Shown here: one piece after another, positions 25,443 to 33,764 of the stretch
How positions within the stretch are numbered: the first letter of the stretch is position 1
How the letters are laid out: every line of letters starts with the position of its first letter
Assembly (NCBI GenBank): GCA_963788185.1
Contig: CAWBGE010000010.1
Location: 310,001-374,000, forward strand
Direction: 5' to 3'
Source: CAIWHR01 sp963788185
Lineage (GTDB): Bacteria > Pseudomonadota > Gammaproteobacteria > Burkholderiales > Casimicrobiaceae
Length of the DNA: 64,000 bases
Notes under the pieces: generated by a model
What the model was told of the DNA's origin: nothing
The model's input: only the letters and a program-made list of their open reading frames with translations
Databases searched by the model: none
Position numbers and translations under genes: made by a program

Positions 25443-26711
25443 TCAGGCGCCGCGCTCGATAAGCGCGGCGGCAAGTTTGTCCAGCGGCACGGCAGTCTGC
25501 TCGCCGCTCTCGCGCAGGGGTTTCACACCGACGACCCCGGTCGCGGCCTCGTCGTCGCCGATGACGAGCGCGAACCGGGCGCCCGAAGCATCGGCCTTCT
25601 TCATCTGCGACTTGAAGCTGCCGCCGCCGGCATTGACGATGATCGCGTGGCCTGCGTCGCGCAGCTGCTCGGCCGCGCGCGCGGCAAGGCGGCTCGCCGC
25701 GGCGCCGGCATGCACGACATACGCGCGTGGCGCGTCGTCACGCGAGTGGCCGGCTTCCTGCAGCAGCAGCACCATGCGTTCGACGCCGATCGCGAAACCG
25801 CAGGCGGGCGTCGGCTTGCCGCCCAGTTGCTCGAAGAGTCCGTCGTAGCGCCCGCCGCCGGCGACGGTGCCCTGGGCGCCGAGCCGGTCGGTGACCCACT
25901 CGAACACCGTGCGATTGTAATAGTCGAGTCCGCGCACCAGACGGGGGTTGATCTCGAAGGCGACGCCGTGATCGGCGAGCAGCTGCTGCAGGCCGTCGAA
26001 ATGCGCCCGTGAACCGGCGCCCAGCCGATCGATGAGGCGCGGCGCGCCGGCGATCATCTCCTGCATCGCGGGATTCTTGCTGTCGAGGATGCGCAGCGGA
26101 TTGGCGTGCAGCCGCCGCCTGGCGTCGTCGTCGAGCAGCGTCGCGTGACGCTCGAAATGATCGATCAGGCCCTGCCGATGCGCGCGCCGCTCGTCGGCAT
26201 CGCCGATCGAGTTGATGTGCAGCCCAATGCCGTCGGCCAGGCCCAGCGCTTGCCACAGGCGGGCCAGCAGCACGATCTGCTCCACATCGACGTCGGGGCC
26301 GGCAAAGCCCAGCGCCTCGACATCGAGCTGATGGAACTGCCGGTAGCGCCCCTTCTGCGGACGCTCGTGGCGGAACATGGGCCCGCTGGTCCACACCCGT
26401 TGCGGCCGCTCGTAGCAAAGGCTGTGTTCGATCGCCGCGCGGACGATGCCCGCGGTGGCCTCGGGACGCAGCGTCAGCCTTTCGCCGTTGAGCTTGTCCT
26501 CGAACGAGTACATCTCCTTCTCGACGACATCGGTGTGCTCGCCGATGCCGCGGACGAACAGCGCGGTGGGCTCGACAATGGGGACGCGGATGTTCCGGTA
26601 GCCATATTGCGCGAACACGCGCCGCGCAACGTCCTCGAAATGCTCCCACAGCGGCGAATCGCCGGGGAGCACGTCGTTCATCCCCTTGACGGCCTGCAAT
26701 GCGTCGGCCAT
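25443..26711 (-). CDS. hisS: Histidyl-tRNA synthetase
   Basis: This 422-residue class II synthetase charges tRNA-His. It begins VKGMNDVLPGDSPLWEHFE near the N-terminus and contains motif 2 (RYRQFHQLDVEALG after FRHERPQKG), the LVRGLDYYNRTVFEW histidine-A segment, motif 3 (AVGGGRYDGL-like AGGGRYDGLFEQLGGK) and a C-terminal anticodon-binding domain. Only five bases separate it from ispG upstream. Length is normal. Confidence 0.97.
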   Translation of the reverse strand: MADALQAVKGMNDVLPGDSPLWEHFEDVARRVFAQYGYRNIRVPIVEPTALFVRGIGEHTDVVEKEMYSFEDKLNGERLTLRPEATAGIVRAAIEHSLCYERPQRVWTSGPMFRHERPQKGRYRQFHQLDVEALGFAGPDVDVEQIVLLARLWQALGLADGIGLHINSIGDADERRAHRQGLIDHFERHATLLDDDARRRLHANPLRILDSKNPAMQEMIAGAPRLIDRLGAGSRAHFDGLQQLLADHGVAFEINPRLVRGLDYYNRTVFEWVTDRLGAQGTVAGGGRYDGLFEQLGGKPTPACGFAIGVERMVLLLQEAGHSRDDAPRAYVVHAGAAASRLAARAAEQLRDAGHAIIVNAGGGSFKSQMKKADASGARFALVIGDDEAATGVVGVKPLRESGEQTAVPLDKLAAALIERGA

Positions 26712-26716
26712 GTCGA

Positions 26717-28003
26717 TCAGGCAATCGCCTTGACGGCGATCGTTTTCCGTTCCGGGCCGAGGTGCGCCGCCCGCGGCTCGCCGCCGTAGGTCGCGCGGAC
26801 GTAGTCGTCGACGATGCGCTGGAATTCCTCGGCGATGCGCGGGCCCCTGAGCGTCACGGTCTTCTGGCCGTCGACGTAGACGGGCGCGACCGGCGTCTCG
26901 CCGGTGCCGGGCAGCGAGATGCCGACGTTGGCGAGCTTCGACTCCCCCGGTCCATTGACCACGCAGCCCATCACCGCGACGTGCATGTCGGCCACGCCCG
27001 GGTAGCGGGCGCGCCAGAGCGGCATTTGCGCGCGCAGAAAATCCTGGATTGTCGCCGCGAGCTCCTGAAACGTGGTGCTGGTGGTGCGACCGCAGCCGGG
27101 ACAGGCCGTCACCATCGGCGTGAACGACCGCAGCCCCATCGTCTGCAGGATTTCCTGCGCCACGATCACCTCGCGCGTGCGGTCGCCGTTCGGCTCCGGC
27201 GTGAGCGACACGCGAATGGTGTCGCCGATGCCCTGCTGAAGAAGGATCGCGAGCGCGGCCGTGGACGCCACGATGCCCTTGCTGCCCATGCCGGCTTCGG
27301 TGAGGCCCAGGTGCAGCGGGTAGTCGCAGCGCCGCGCAAGCTCGGCGTAGACAGCGACGAGATCCTGCACGTCGGACACCTTGCAGGAGAGGATGATCCG
27401 GTCGCCGGGCAGTCCGATCGCCTCGGCGTGCTGCGCGCTCTCGATGGCGGAGGCGATCAACGCTTCGCGCATCACCGCGTCGGCGGGCATCGGTGTGGTG
27501 CGGATCGCATTGGCATCCATCAGGCGCGCCAGCAGCGCGGCATCGAGGCTGCCCCAGTTGACGCCGATGCGCACCGGCTTGTCGTATTCGATCGCCTTCT
27601 CGATCATCACGGCGAACTGCGAATCTCGCTTGCTGCCCTTGCCGACGTTGCCGGGGTTGATGCGGAATTTCGCAAGGGCGCGGGCGCAGTCCGGATGGTC
27701 GGTCAGCAGCTTGTGGCCGTTGAAGTGGAAATCGCCGATCAGCGGCACTGTGCAGCCGGCACGATCGAGCGCTTCGCGTATCGCCGGCACTGCGGCCGCC
27801 GCTGCGGCGGTGTCGACGGTGACGCGGACGACTTCCGAGCCGGCGGCGGCCAGCGCGCGCACCTGCTCTGCCGTGGCGACGATGTCGGCCGTGTCGGTGT
27901 TGGTCATCGACTGGACGAGCACGGGGGCTCCGCCGCCCACTTTGCGGCCGGCGATGTCCACCTGCCGGGTTCGCAGGCGCTGGTGTCGGGCGGGAGCGAT
28001 CAT
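26717..28003 (-). CDS. ispG: IspG (GcpE), HMBPP synthase
   Basis: This 428-residue 4Fe-4S enzyme makes HMBPP from MEcPP in the non-mevalonate isoprenoid pathway. An N-terminal TIM barrel (GGGAPVLVQSMTNTDTAD) is followed by a C-terminal cluster domain, with ligands in TACPGCGRT and GCVVNGPGESK. The longer length of about 430 is usual in Proteobacteria. It sits between rodZ, four bases upstream, and hisS, five bases downstream, so the block is one operon. Confidence 0.97.
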   Translation of the reverse strand: MIAPARHQRLRTRQVDIAGRKVGGGAPVLVQSMTNTDTADIVATAEQVRALAAAGSEVVRVTVDTAAAAAAVPAIREALDRAGCTVPLIGDFHFNGHKLLTDHPDCARALAKFRINPGNVGKGSKRDSQFAVMIEKAIEYDKPVRIGVNWGSLDAALLARLMDANAIRTTPMPADAVMREALIASAIESAQHAEAIGLPGDRIILSCKVSDVQDLVAVYAELARRCDYPLHLGLTEAGMGSKGIVASTAALAILLQQGIGDTIRVSLTPEPNGDRTREVIVAQEILQTMGLRSFTPMVTACPGCGRTTSTTFQELAATIQDFLRAQMPLWRARYPGVADMHVAVMGCVVNGPGESKLANVGISLPGTGETPVAPVYVDGQKTVTLRGPRIAEEFQRIVDDYVRATYGGEPRAAHLGPERKTIAVKAIA

Positions 28004-28007
28004 GGGC

Positions 28008-28940
28008 CTATTGCAGCGTCACGCGGGCGACGCCCTGGCGCGTGTACGGAGCGAGATCGACCTGCCGCCCGTCGAAGGTCACGGCCGCGTCGGCAGCGTT
28101 GCCGATCACAAGCTCGAACGGTGGCGAACCGGTCAGTGCCTGTGTCGAGCCGGGGACCATCATCTTCGACAGCAGCACGCGGCCGTTGCGGTCACGCACC
28201 TCGGTCCACGAATGGTCGCGGTAGGAGAGCACGATTTCCCGCTCGCCCTGCGTCTCGGCACCGCCAGGTGCGGCCGGCTTCGCCGGAGCGTCGGCCGCGG
28301 GGGCGGATGCGGGCGGCGTCGATTCCTGGCCGGCGACGGGATTGGGCAGCGGCATTCCGCCCGCGGGATTCGGCAGCGGCGTCGATGACACGGATGCGGG
28401 GGCCGCCTCGGCGTTCGGGGCAGTGCCGACCGGCTTCGGATCGACGGCCGGCTCGCGCGATGCCGGGGTCGTGTGTACCGACAGCGCGGGCAGCAGAAAC
28501 TCGTAGACGGCCAGTGCGGCGACGAGGACGAGAACCAGCGGAACGGCCCAACGAATCCAGCCCGGCCGCGCGTTCCGGGAAACGGGCAGTTCGCCGATCG
28601 ACTGCGCCGTCGCGTGCAGCGTTGGCGACTCGAGTCCCGAGTCGACCGACGCACCGGGCAGCGCCGCCAGTACCTCGGCGGCGTCGATTTTCAGGAGCCG
28701 CGCGTAATTGCGCGCGAATCCGCGAACGAAGGTGCGGCCCGGCAGCAGCGCGAAATTGCCATCCTCCAGTGCCTGGACTTGCCGCGGGGCGAGTTTCAGC
28801 TGTTGGGAGACGTCCTCGATCGAGAGTCCGCCTCGTTCCCGGGCATTGCGCAACAGCGCGCCGGCGGGAACGGCGGGGTCGGCGACCGGCGGAAGGTCGG
28901 GCGCGGCGTGCCGGGCGGTGTCGTGCTCGCTCACTCGCAA
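28008..28940 (-). CDS. rodZ: RodZ-like cytoskeletal protein
   Basis: This 310-residue protein has a cytosolic helix-turn-helix domain (about 26-95, LLRNARERGGLSIEDVSQQL), one membrane segment (129-150), a Pro/Ala-rich periplasmic linker and a C-terminal beta domain of the DUF4115 type. RodZ links MreB to the cell-wall machinery and maintains rod shape. The start overlaps the pilF-like stop by ten bases. Position between pilF and ispG is standard. Confidence 0.93.
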   Translation of the reverse strand: MRVSEHDTARHAAPDLPPVADPAVPAGALLRNARERGGLSIEDVSQQLKLAPRQVQALEDGNFALLPGRTFVRGFARNYARLLKIDAAEVLAALPGASVDSGLESPTLHATAQSIGELPVSRNARPGWIRWAVPLVLVLVAALAVYEFLLPALSVHTTPASREPAVDPKPVGTAPNAEAAPASVSSTPLPNPAGGMPLPNPVAGQESTPPASAPAADAPAKPAAPGGAETQGEREIVLSYRDHSWTEVRDRNGRVLLSKMMVPGSTQALTGSPPFELVIGNAADAAVTFDGRQVDLAPYTRQGVARVTLQ

Positions 28941-29746
28941 GTCCCCGTGGCGACGGCTTTGGTTTCCGCGGCGTTAGGATAGCGATTCTGCAACTGCGAC
29001 ACGTAGGACCGTTCGGCCTGGGCGTCACCCAGCTTGCGTTCGATGCACATGCCCAGGTACAGCGATTCGGGCGGCGGGTTGCTCGCCTGTGTCACGATCT
29101 TCATCCAGGCGCGCGCCTGGTCCAGCCGCGATGCCTTGAACTCGATCAGCGCGAGGTTGTACGCTGCCGTCGCATTGTTGGGCGCAACCTGCAGTGCCCG
29201 GCGGAAATAGGCTTCGGCTTCGGCGATGCTGCCCAGCGATGCGCTGCACTTCCCGGCGTTCACCAGCGCCGTATCAGGCGTCTTGTAGAGGGGATTGCGC
29301 AGAGCAGCCTCGAATTCGGCGATCGATTCGCGCGCGCGGCCGTGCGTGCACAGGTACCAGCCCCAGTTGTGACGGGCATCGGAATCCTGCGGGGCGAGCT
29401 GCAGCGCGCGCTGGAAGCTCTGTTCGGCCTTGGCGTTCTCTCCCAGCACCGCGTACACGAGCCCGTAGATGTTCCAGGCGCGTGCATTGTTGGGGTCGAG
29501 CCGCACCGCTTCGCCGAGTTCCTCGAGCGCGACGTCCATCTGTCCGCGCTCGAAGTAGCCGGCGCCGAGTTCCGCGCGCAATTGCGATCGGTACTCCGGC
29601 GTCACCACCGGCTGCTTGATCGGCGGCAGCGATTCCTGCGGCGGCGGCGTATTCGGCGGCGGCGACTTGCTCGCGCATCCGGTGAAGAGCGCTGCTGCGA
29701 GCAGGGCAGTGCCGAGCAGGGCGAGGCGGGATCGTGACGTCGTCAT
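28931..29746 (-). CDS. PilF/PilW-type IV pilus lipoprotein
   Basis: This 271-residue lipoprotein has a signal peptide with lipobox (ALFTGC, Cys24), a Pro-rich linker and several TPR repeats, for example RAWNIYGLVYAVLGENAKAE and ATAAYNLALIEFKASRLDQA. PilF/PilW helps assemble the outer membrane secretin PilQ for type IV pili. The call rests on the lipobox plus TPR layout and its place between rlmN and rodZ, where this gene is usually found. The ATG at 29746 gives a proper signal peptide. Confidence 0.9.
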   Translation of the reverse strand: MTTSRSRLALLGTALLAAALFTGCASKSPPPNTPPPQESLPPIKQPVVTPEYRSQLRAELGAGYFERGQMDVALEELGEAVRLDPNNARAWNIYGLVYAVLGENAKAEQSFQRALQLAPQDSDARHNWGWYLCTHGRARESIAEFEAALRNPLYKTPDTALVNAGKCSASLGSIAEAEAYFRRALQVAPNNATAAYNLALIEFKASRLDQARAWMKIVTQASNPPPESLYLGMCIERKLGDAQAERSYVSQLQNRYPNAAETKAVATGTCE

Positions 29747-29754
29747 GGTGTGGA

Positions 29755-31101
29755 TCAGACGCGTGCGGAAGTTGCGGGCTCGCCGGCTGCAGCGACGCGC
29801 TCGATGCGTACGAGCCGTCGCTTGGTGCGATCGAGGACCTGTCCGGCAAGCTGCCCGCACGCCGCATCGATGTCGTCGCCGCGCGTCCTGCGCACGGTGG
29901 TCACCAGGCCCGCGTCCATCAGTATCTTCTGGAATGACAGGATGCGCTCGCGCGGGCTCACGCGGAATTCCGATCCTGCAAATGGATTGAAGGGAATCAG
30001 GTTGATCTTGCACGGCACGTCGCGCACGCAAGCGACGAGGGCGCGCGCATGCGCGGCCGAATCGTTCACGCCGTCGAGCATCACGTACTCGAAGGTGATG
30101 AAATCGCGCGGCGCGCGCTCGAGGTAGCGCGTGCAGGCGGGCAGGAGCTGCGCGAGGGGGTATTTGCGATTGATCGGAACCAATCGGTCGCGCAACACGT
30201 CGTCGGGCGCGTGCAGCGACACCGCCAAGGCCACCGGGCAGGCGTCGCGCAGGCGGTCGAGCGCGGGCACCAAACCCGACGTGGACAGCGTGACACGGCG
30301 GCGCGACAGACCGTAGGCATTGTCGTCGAGAAACACCTTGAGCGCGGTGACGACGCTGTCGAAGTTCGCCAGCGGCTCGCCCATGCCCATCAGCACGACA
30401 TTGGTGATCGGCGCGCGGCCGTGCTCGACCCAGGGCGCCGCAATCGGTGCCCCCTTGGCGCTGCGAGCCGTCCCCCCAAGGGGGACCGGTTCGCACTCGG
30501 GGCGGCCCGTCGTGCTCACGCCGTCGGCGAGCAGCGCGCGGTTCGCGTGCCACAGTTGGCCGATGATTTCCGCCGCGGTGAGGTTGCGGCTGAAGCCTTG
30601 CTTGCCCGTGGAGCAGAACGCGCAGTCGAGCGCGCAGCCGGCCTGCGAACTCACGCAAAGCGTGCCACGGTACCGCGTCGAAGCGCGGGGCGAGGGACCC
30701 GCGGAGCGGGATCGACCCGCGGAGGCGCGGAGGGCGATCGCGGCCGCGGCATTCGACGGCCCGCCAGGCGTCGCTGCCGCGTCGTCGTCGTCGAACGCAT
30801 CGTCGCGATCGCCTTCCGGGATGTACACCGCCTCGACCGCATTGCCGCCGCCGACATCGAACAGCCACTTGCGCGTGCCGTCGGCGGCAGTCGAGTCGCG
30901 GATTACCTTCGGTCCGCGGATCTCGGCGCTCGACGCCAGCATTTCACGCAGCACTCGCGCGATATCGGTCATCGCCCCGATGTCGTCGCAGAAACGCTGG
31001 TGCAGCCAGCGCGACACCTGGCGGGCGCGAAACGGCTTTTCGCCGAGGTTCGCGAAGAGCGCGGCAAGTCCGTCGGCGTCGAGGTCGAGGAGGTTGATCA
31101 C
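29755..31101 (-). CDS. rlmN: RlmN, 23S rRNA/tRNA adenine C2 methyltransferase, with two insertions
   Basis: This radical SAM enzyme methylates A2503 of 23S rRNA and A37 of some tRNAs. Cluster cysteines are Cys156, Cys160 and Cys163, and the catalytic pair corresponds to Cys149 (TLCVSSQ) and Cys415. A GTG at 31101 (MINLLDLDADGL) gives the family N-terminus; an ATG at 31158 would overlap ndk by 41 bases. At 448 residues it is about 65-75 longer than usual. The extra length is in two insertions, residues about 98-143 between VYIPEG and RGTLC, and about 196-223 before ITNVVLMGMGEP. Both keep frame. Confidence 0.93.
   Translation of the reverse strand: MINLLDLDADGLAALFANLGEKPFRARQVSRWLHQRFCDDIGAMTDIARVLREMLASSAEIRGPKVIRDSTAADGTRKWLFDVGGGNAVEAVYIPEGDRDDAFDDDDAAATPGGPSNAAAAIALRASAGRSRSAGPSPRASTRYRGTLCVSSQAGCALDCAFCSTGKQGFSRNLTAAEIIGQLWHANRALLADGVSTTGRPECEPVPLGGTARSAKGAPIAAPWVEHGRAPITNVVLMGMGEPLANFDSVVTALKVFLDDNAYGLSRRRVTLSTSGLVPALDRLRDACPVALAVSLHAPDDVLRDRLVPINRKYPLAQLLPACTRYLERAPRDFITFEYVMLDGVNDSAAHARALVACVRDVPCKINLIPFNPFAGSEFRVSPRERILSFQKILMDAGLVTTVRRTRGDDIDAACGQLAGQVLDRTKRRLVRIERVAAAGEPATSARV
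30433..30516 (-). repeat. Palindromic repeat inserted in frame within rlmN
   Basis: The stretch contains a perfect 9-bp inverted repeat, CCCCCTTGG (30450-30458) and CCAAGGGGG (30476-30484), with a 17-base loop. It encodes about 28 residues (including PECEPVPLGGTARSAKG) absent from typical RlmN. The CCCCTTGGG-rich palindrome resembles dispersed GC-rich repeats seen in betaproteobacterial genomes; that relationship is from memory. Confidence 0.6.
30673..30810 (-). repeat. Second in-frame, repeat-rich insertion within rlmN
   Basis: This stretch encodes about 46 residues not expected in RlmN: an acidic part (DDAFDDDDAAATP) and an Ala/Ser/Arg-rich part (RASAGRSRSAGPSPRAS). The DNA contains two copies of GACCCGCGGAG (30697 region and 30714 region), suggesting a GC-rich repeat origin. 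Confidence 0.45.
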
Positions 31102-31117
31102 GGAAGTGCCGGCGCGC

Positions 31118-31543
31118 TCAGCGGGCGTACACCGCCAGCGCGGGAAAGAAATACGCAATTTCGACGGCGGCGGTGTCCGGACCGTCGGAACCGTGCACGG
31201 CGTTGGCGTCGATCGACTCGGCGAAATCGGCGCGAATCGTGCCCGCTGCGGCCTTTTTCGGGTCTGTCGCGCCCATGAGATCGCGGTTCTTCGCGATCGC
31301 AGCTTCGCCCTCGAGCACCTGGATCATCACCGGTCCCGAAATCATGAAATCGACCAGAGCCCTGAAGAACGGGCGCTCGCGATGAACGGCATAGAAGCCC
31401 TCGGCCTCTGTCCGCGACAACCGGCGCATCTGCGCCGCAGCGATCCTGAGGCCGTTGGTCTCGAAGCGCGAATAGATCTTGCCGACGACGTTCTTGGCCA
31501 CCGCGTCGGGTTTGATGATGGAAAGCGTGCGTTCAACGGCCAT
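31118..31543 (-). CDS. ndk: Nucleoside diphosphate kinase
   Basis: This 141-residue enzyme moves the gamma-phosphate between nucleoside triphosphates and diphosphates. It starts MAVERTLSIIKPDAVAKN and has the active-site histidine in NAVHGSDGPDTAA. Length is normal. It is first in the long minus-strand cluster that continues with rlmN, and an extended -10 promoter is visible about 40 bases upstream. Confidence 0.97.
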   Translation of the reverse strand: MAVERTLSIIKPDAVAKNVVGKIYSRFETNGLRIAAAQMRRLSRTEAEGFYAVHRERPFFRALVDFMISGPVMIQVLEGEAAIAKNRDLMGATDPKKAAAGTIRADFAESIDANAVHGSDGPDTAAVEIAYFFPALAVYAR

Positions 31544-31581
31544 GATTGGGCTCCGAACAAATAAATGCGAGTAAATTCAAA

Positions 31582-31590
31582 ATTATAACA
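31582..31590 (-). promoter_or_regulatory. Extended -10 promoter element for ndk
   Basis: The minus strand reads TGT-TATAAT, a TGn extended -10 with a perfect hexamer, in an AT-rich patch that is unusual for the region. It lies 39 bases before the ndk ATG. No good -35 is seen, which an extended -10 can compensate. Confidence 0.65.
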
Positions 31591-31727
31591 CATCTTCGTC
31601 GCCCTCGGCCGTCGCTCTGGGGCAGGGATTCGGGCACCTCCGAGCGCGGTTTCCCACGGCGGAAATGCCTGGTTTGCCGGGGTCGAGCAGGGCGGCGGCC
31701 GAGGTCGACAGGGGCGGCCGAAACGGA

Positions 31728-31754
31728 CGGGGCCCGGCTTTCGGCCGGGCCCCG
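31728..31754 (-). terminator. Hairpin terminator after dctM
   Basis: A perfect 11-bp inverted repeat, CGGGGCCCGGC (31728-31738) and GCCGGGCCCCG (31744-31754), has a five-base loop. It lies 29 bases after the dctM stop on the minus strand. There is no strong T tract, so termination could be Rho-assisted. Confidence 0.65.
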
Positions 31755-31783
31755 AGTCGGCCGACGCTGTCGACGACGAGTCC

Positions 31784-33064
31784 CTAACCCATCAGCAGGT
31801 TGGGTAGCCAGAGCGTAATCGCGGGCACGTAGGTGATGAGCAGCAGGAACAGCAGCATCACCAGGATCCATGGCGCGCAGGCCTTGGTCACCTCGGTCAG
31901 CCCCATGTTCGCGATCCCCGACGCGACGTAGAGATTCAGGCCCACCGGCGGCGTGATCATGCCGATCTCCATGTTCACGGTCATCAGCACGCCCAGGTGG
32001 ATGGGGTCGATGCCGAGCTTCATCGCCACCGGAAAGAGGATAGGCGCGGTGATAAGCAGGATCGACGACGGCTCCATGAAGTTGCCGGCGATGAGCAGCA
32101 TCACGTTGACGACCATAAGGAACATCCAGGGCGACAGCCCCATCTCGTTGATCCACGCGGCGAGGCTCTGCGGGATCTGCTCGGACGTGAGCAGAAACGA
32201 GAACAGCACCGCGTTGGTGATGATGTAGAGGATCATCGCCGACAGGTTGGCGGAATCCAGCAGCACCTTGGGCACCTGCTTCAGCGTCAGGTCCTTGTAG
32301 ACGTAGACCGAGACGAAGAACGCGTAGGCGGCGCTCATCGCCGCCGCCTCGGTCGGCGTGAAGATCCCCGAGTAGATCCCGCCAATGACGACGACGACCA
32401 GCGCGAGCCCCCAGACGCTTTCGCGGAACGCCGCGAACATCTCGGCGAAGCTCGCCTTGGTCATCCGCGGGTAGTTGCGCTTCTTCGCCACCGCCCAGGT
32501 GACGAACAGCAGCAGACCGGCCAGCATCAGGCCGGGGATGATGCCGGCGATGAACAGCCTGCCGATCGACGAGTTGGTCGACACCGCGTAGATCACCATC
32601 ACGATCGACGGCGGGATCAGGATGCCGAGCGCGCCCGCGGTGCCGATGACGCCGACACCGAACTTCATCGGATAGCCCTGCTTGACCATCGCGGGCAGCA
32701 GGATCGAGCCGATGGCGACCACCGTCGCCGGGCTCGAGCCCGACACCGCGGCGAACAGCGCGCATGCGAGCACGCCGCCCAGCGCCAGTCCGCCATGCAG
32801 GTGGCCGACCATCGCGGTGGCGAACCGGATCATTCGCTTGGCCACGCCGCCGTGGGTGAGGAAATTCCCGGCGAGGATGAAGAACGGGATCGCCATGATC
32901 TCGAACTTCTCGATGCCGGTGAAGAGCTTCAGCGCCACCGATTCCAGCGGCACCTGCGTCATCGTGAACAGGAAGGTGAGGACGGTGAGGCCGAGCGAAA
33001 TCGAGATCGGCATCCCCGTGATCATCAGGGCGCACAGCAGTCCGAAGATGATGAGGCCGGTCAT
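31784..33064 (-). CDS. dctM: TRAP transporter large permease DctM
   Basis: This 426-residue protein has about twelve hydrophobic segments and the TRAP large-subunit segments PFFILAGNFLTHGG, GSSPATVVAIGSILLPAMV and GIFTPTEAAAMSAAYAFFV. It forms the sodium-driven channel of a tripartite transporter. It overlaps dctQ by four bases and is the last gene of dctPQM. C4-dicarboxylates are the usual annotation; the true substrate depends on DctP. Confidence 0.94.
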   Translation of the reverse strand: MTGLIIFGLLCALMITGMPISISLGLTVLTFLFTMTQVPLESVALKLFTGIEKFEIMAIPFFILAGNFLTHGGVAKRMIRFATAMVGHLHGGLALGGVLACALFAAVSGSSPATVVAIGSILLPAMVKQGYPMKFGVGVIGTAGALGILIPPSIVMVIYAVSTNSSIGRLFIAGIIPGLMLAGLLLFVTWAVAKKRNYPRMTKASFAEMFAAFRESVWGLALVVVVIGGIYSGIFTPTEAAAMSAAYAFFVSVYVYKDLTLKQVPKVLLDSANLSAMILYIITNAVLFSFLLTSEQIPQSLAAWINEMGLSPWMFLMVVNVMLLIAGNFMEPSSILLITAPILFPVAMKLGIDPIHLGVLMTVNMEIGMITPPVGLNLYVASGIANMGLTEVTKACAPWILVMLLFLLLITYVPAITLWLPNLLMG

Positions 33065-33678
33065 GGCCGCCTCCCACCGGAGAGGTCATCGGGATGGAGG
33101 TCGGATGGCAGCTTCACCCACGCGGTGGCGTCTTCCTTGTCGAGACCTTCGACGTGCGAGTGGTCGGCGTGCGGGAGGTTGCCGGTCCTGATGAAGCTCC
33201 ACGTCACCTGCAGAAAGCGGTAGCACATCAGGTAAGAGCCCAGCGGGACGCACAGGTAGACGATCCACTTGGGCATCTCGAGGTCGGCCGACACCTGGTC
33301 GGTGTGCGCGAGCTCCCAGACAAAGTGGGCGCCGAACGTACCGATGATGCCGGTGAACAAAGCGCCGGCGAGAAGCCCGAAGATCACGAACTTGGCGCGC
33401 AGCTTCTCGGACAGCGCGTTGATCAGCACGTCGACTCCGACGTGGATGCCGGTGCGCACGCCGTAGGCGGCGCCGAACTTGGCCATCCAGACGAACATGA
33501 AAATGCAGAGTTCCTGCGCCCAGCCCATGTTGATGCCGAGCAGGAAATCCTGGAGGCCGGGGATCGGCATGCCCGACACGTAGCGGTGCAGCACGGCGAC
33601 GAAGATGATCACCGAGGCCGCGCCGATGAGGAAGGTGATGATCCATTCCTCGAGATGATCGAGGGCGCGATTGAGCAT
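33061..33678 (-). CDS. dctQ: TRAP transporter small permease DctQ
   Basis: This 205-residue membrane protein has four predicted membrane segments, starting with EWIITFLIGAASVIIFVAVLHRY, and the conserved WAQELCIFMFVWMAKFGAAYGVRTG segment of DctQ. It joins the binding protein to the DctM channel. It sits 86 bases after dctP and overlaps dctM by four bases, so translation of the two membrane subunits is coupled. Confidence 0.92.
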   Translation of the reverse strand: MLNRALDHLEEWIITFLIGAASVIIFVAVLHRYVSGMPIPGLQDFLLGINMGWAQELCIFMFVWMAKFGAAYGVRTGIHVGVDVLINALSEKLRAKFVIFGLLAGALFTGIIGTFGAHFVWELAHTDQVSADLEMPKWIVYLCVPLGSYLMCYRFLQVTWSFIRTGNLPHADHSHVEGLDKEDATAWVKLPSDLHPDDLSGGRRP

Positions 33679-33764
33679 TTGCCCGTCTCCTCCGGATCAC
33701 GAAATCAAAAAAACCGATGCCCGCCGTCGCGGCGGGCACTCGGTGCAGCCGCTCTCGGACGGCT

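Noticed and set aside
26699..29737. A 1012-codon plus-strand frame across ispG, rodZ and pilF
   Set aside because: It runs antisense to three well-supported genes and has no ribosome site or conserved motif.
29755..31101. RlmN as a frameshifted pseudogene
   Set aside because: Both insertions keep the frame and all catalytic and cluster cysteines are present, so a working enzyme is plausible.
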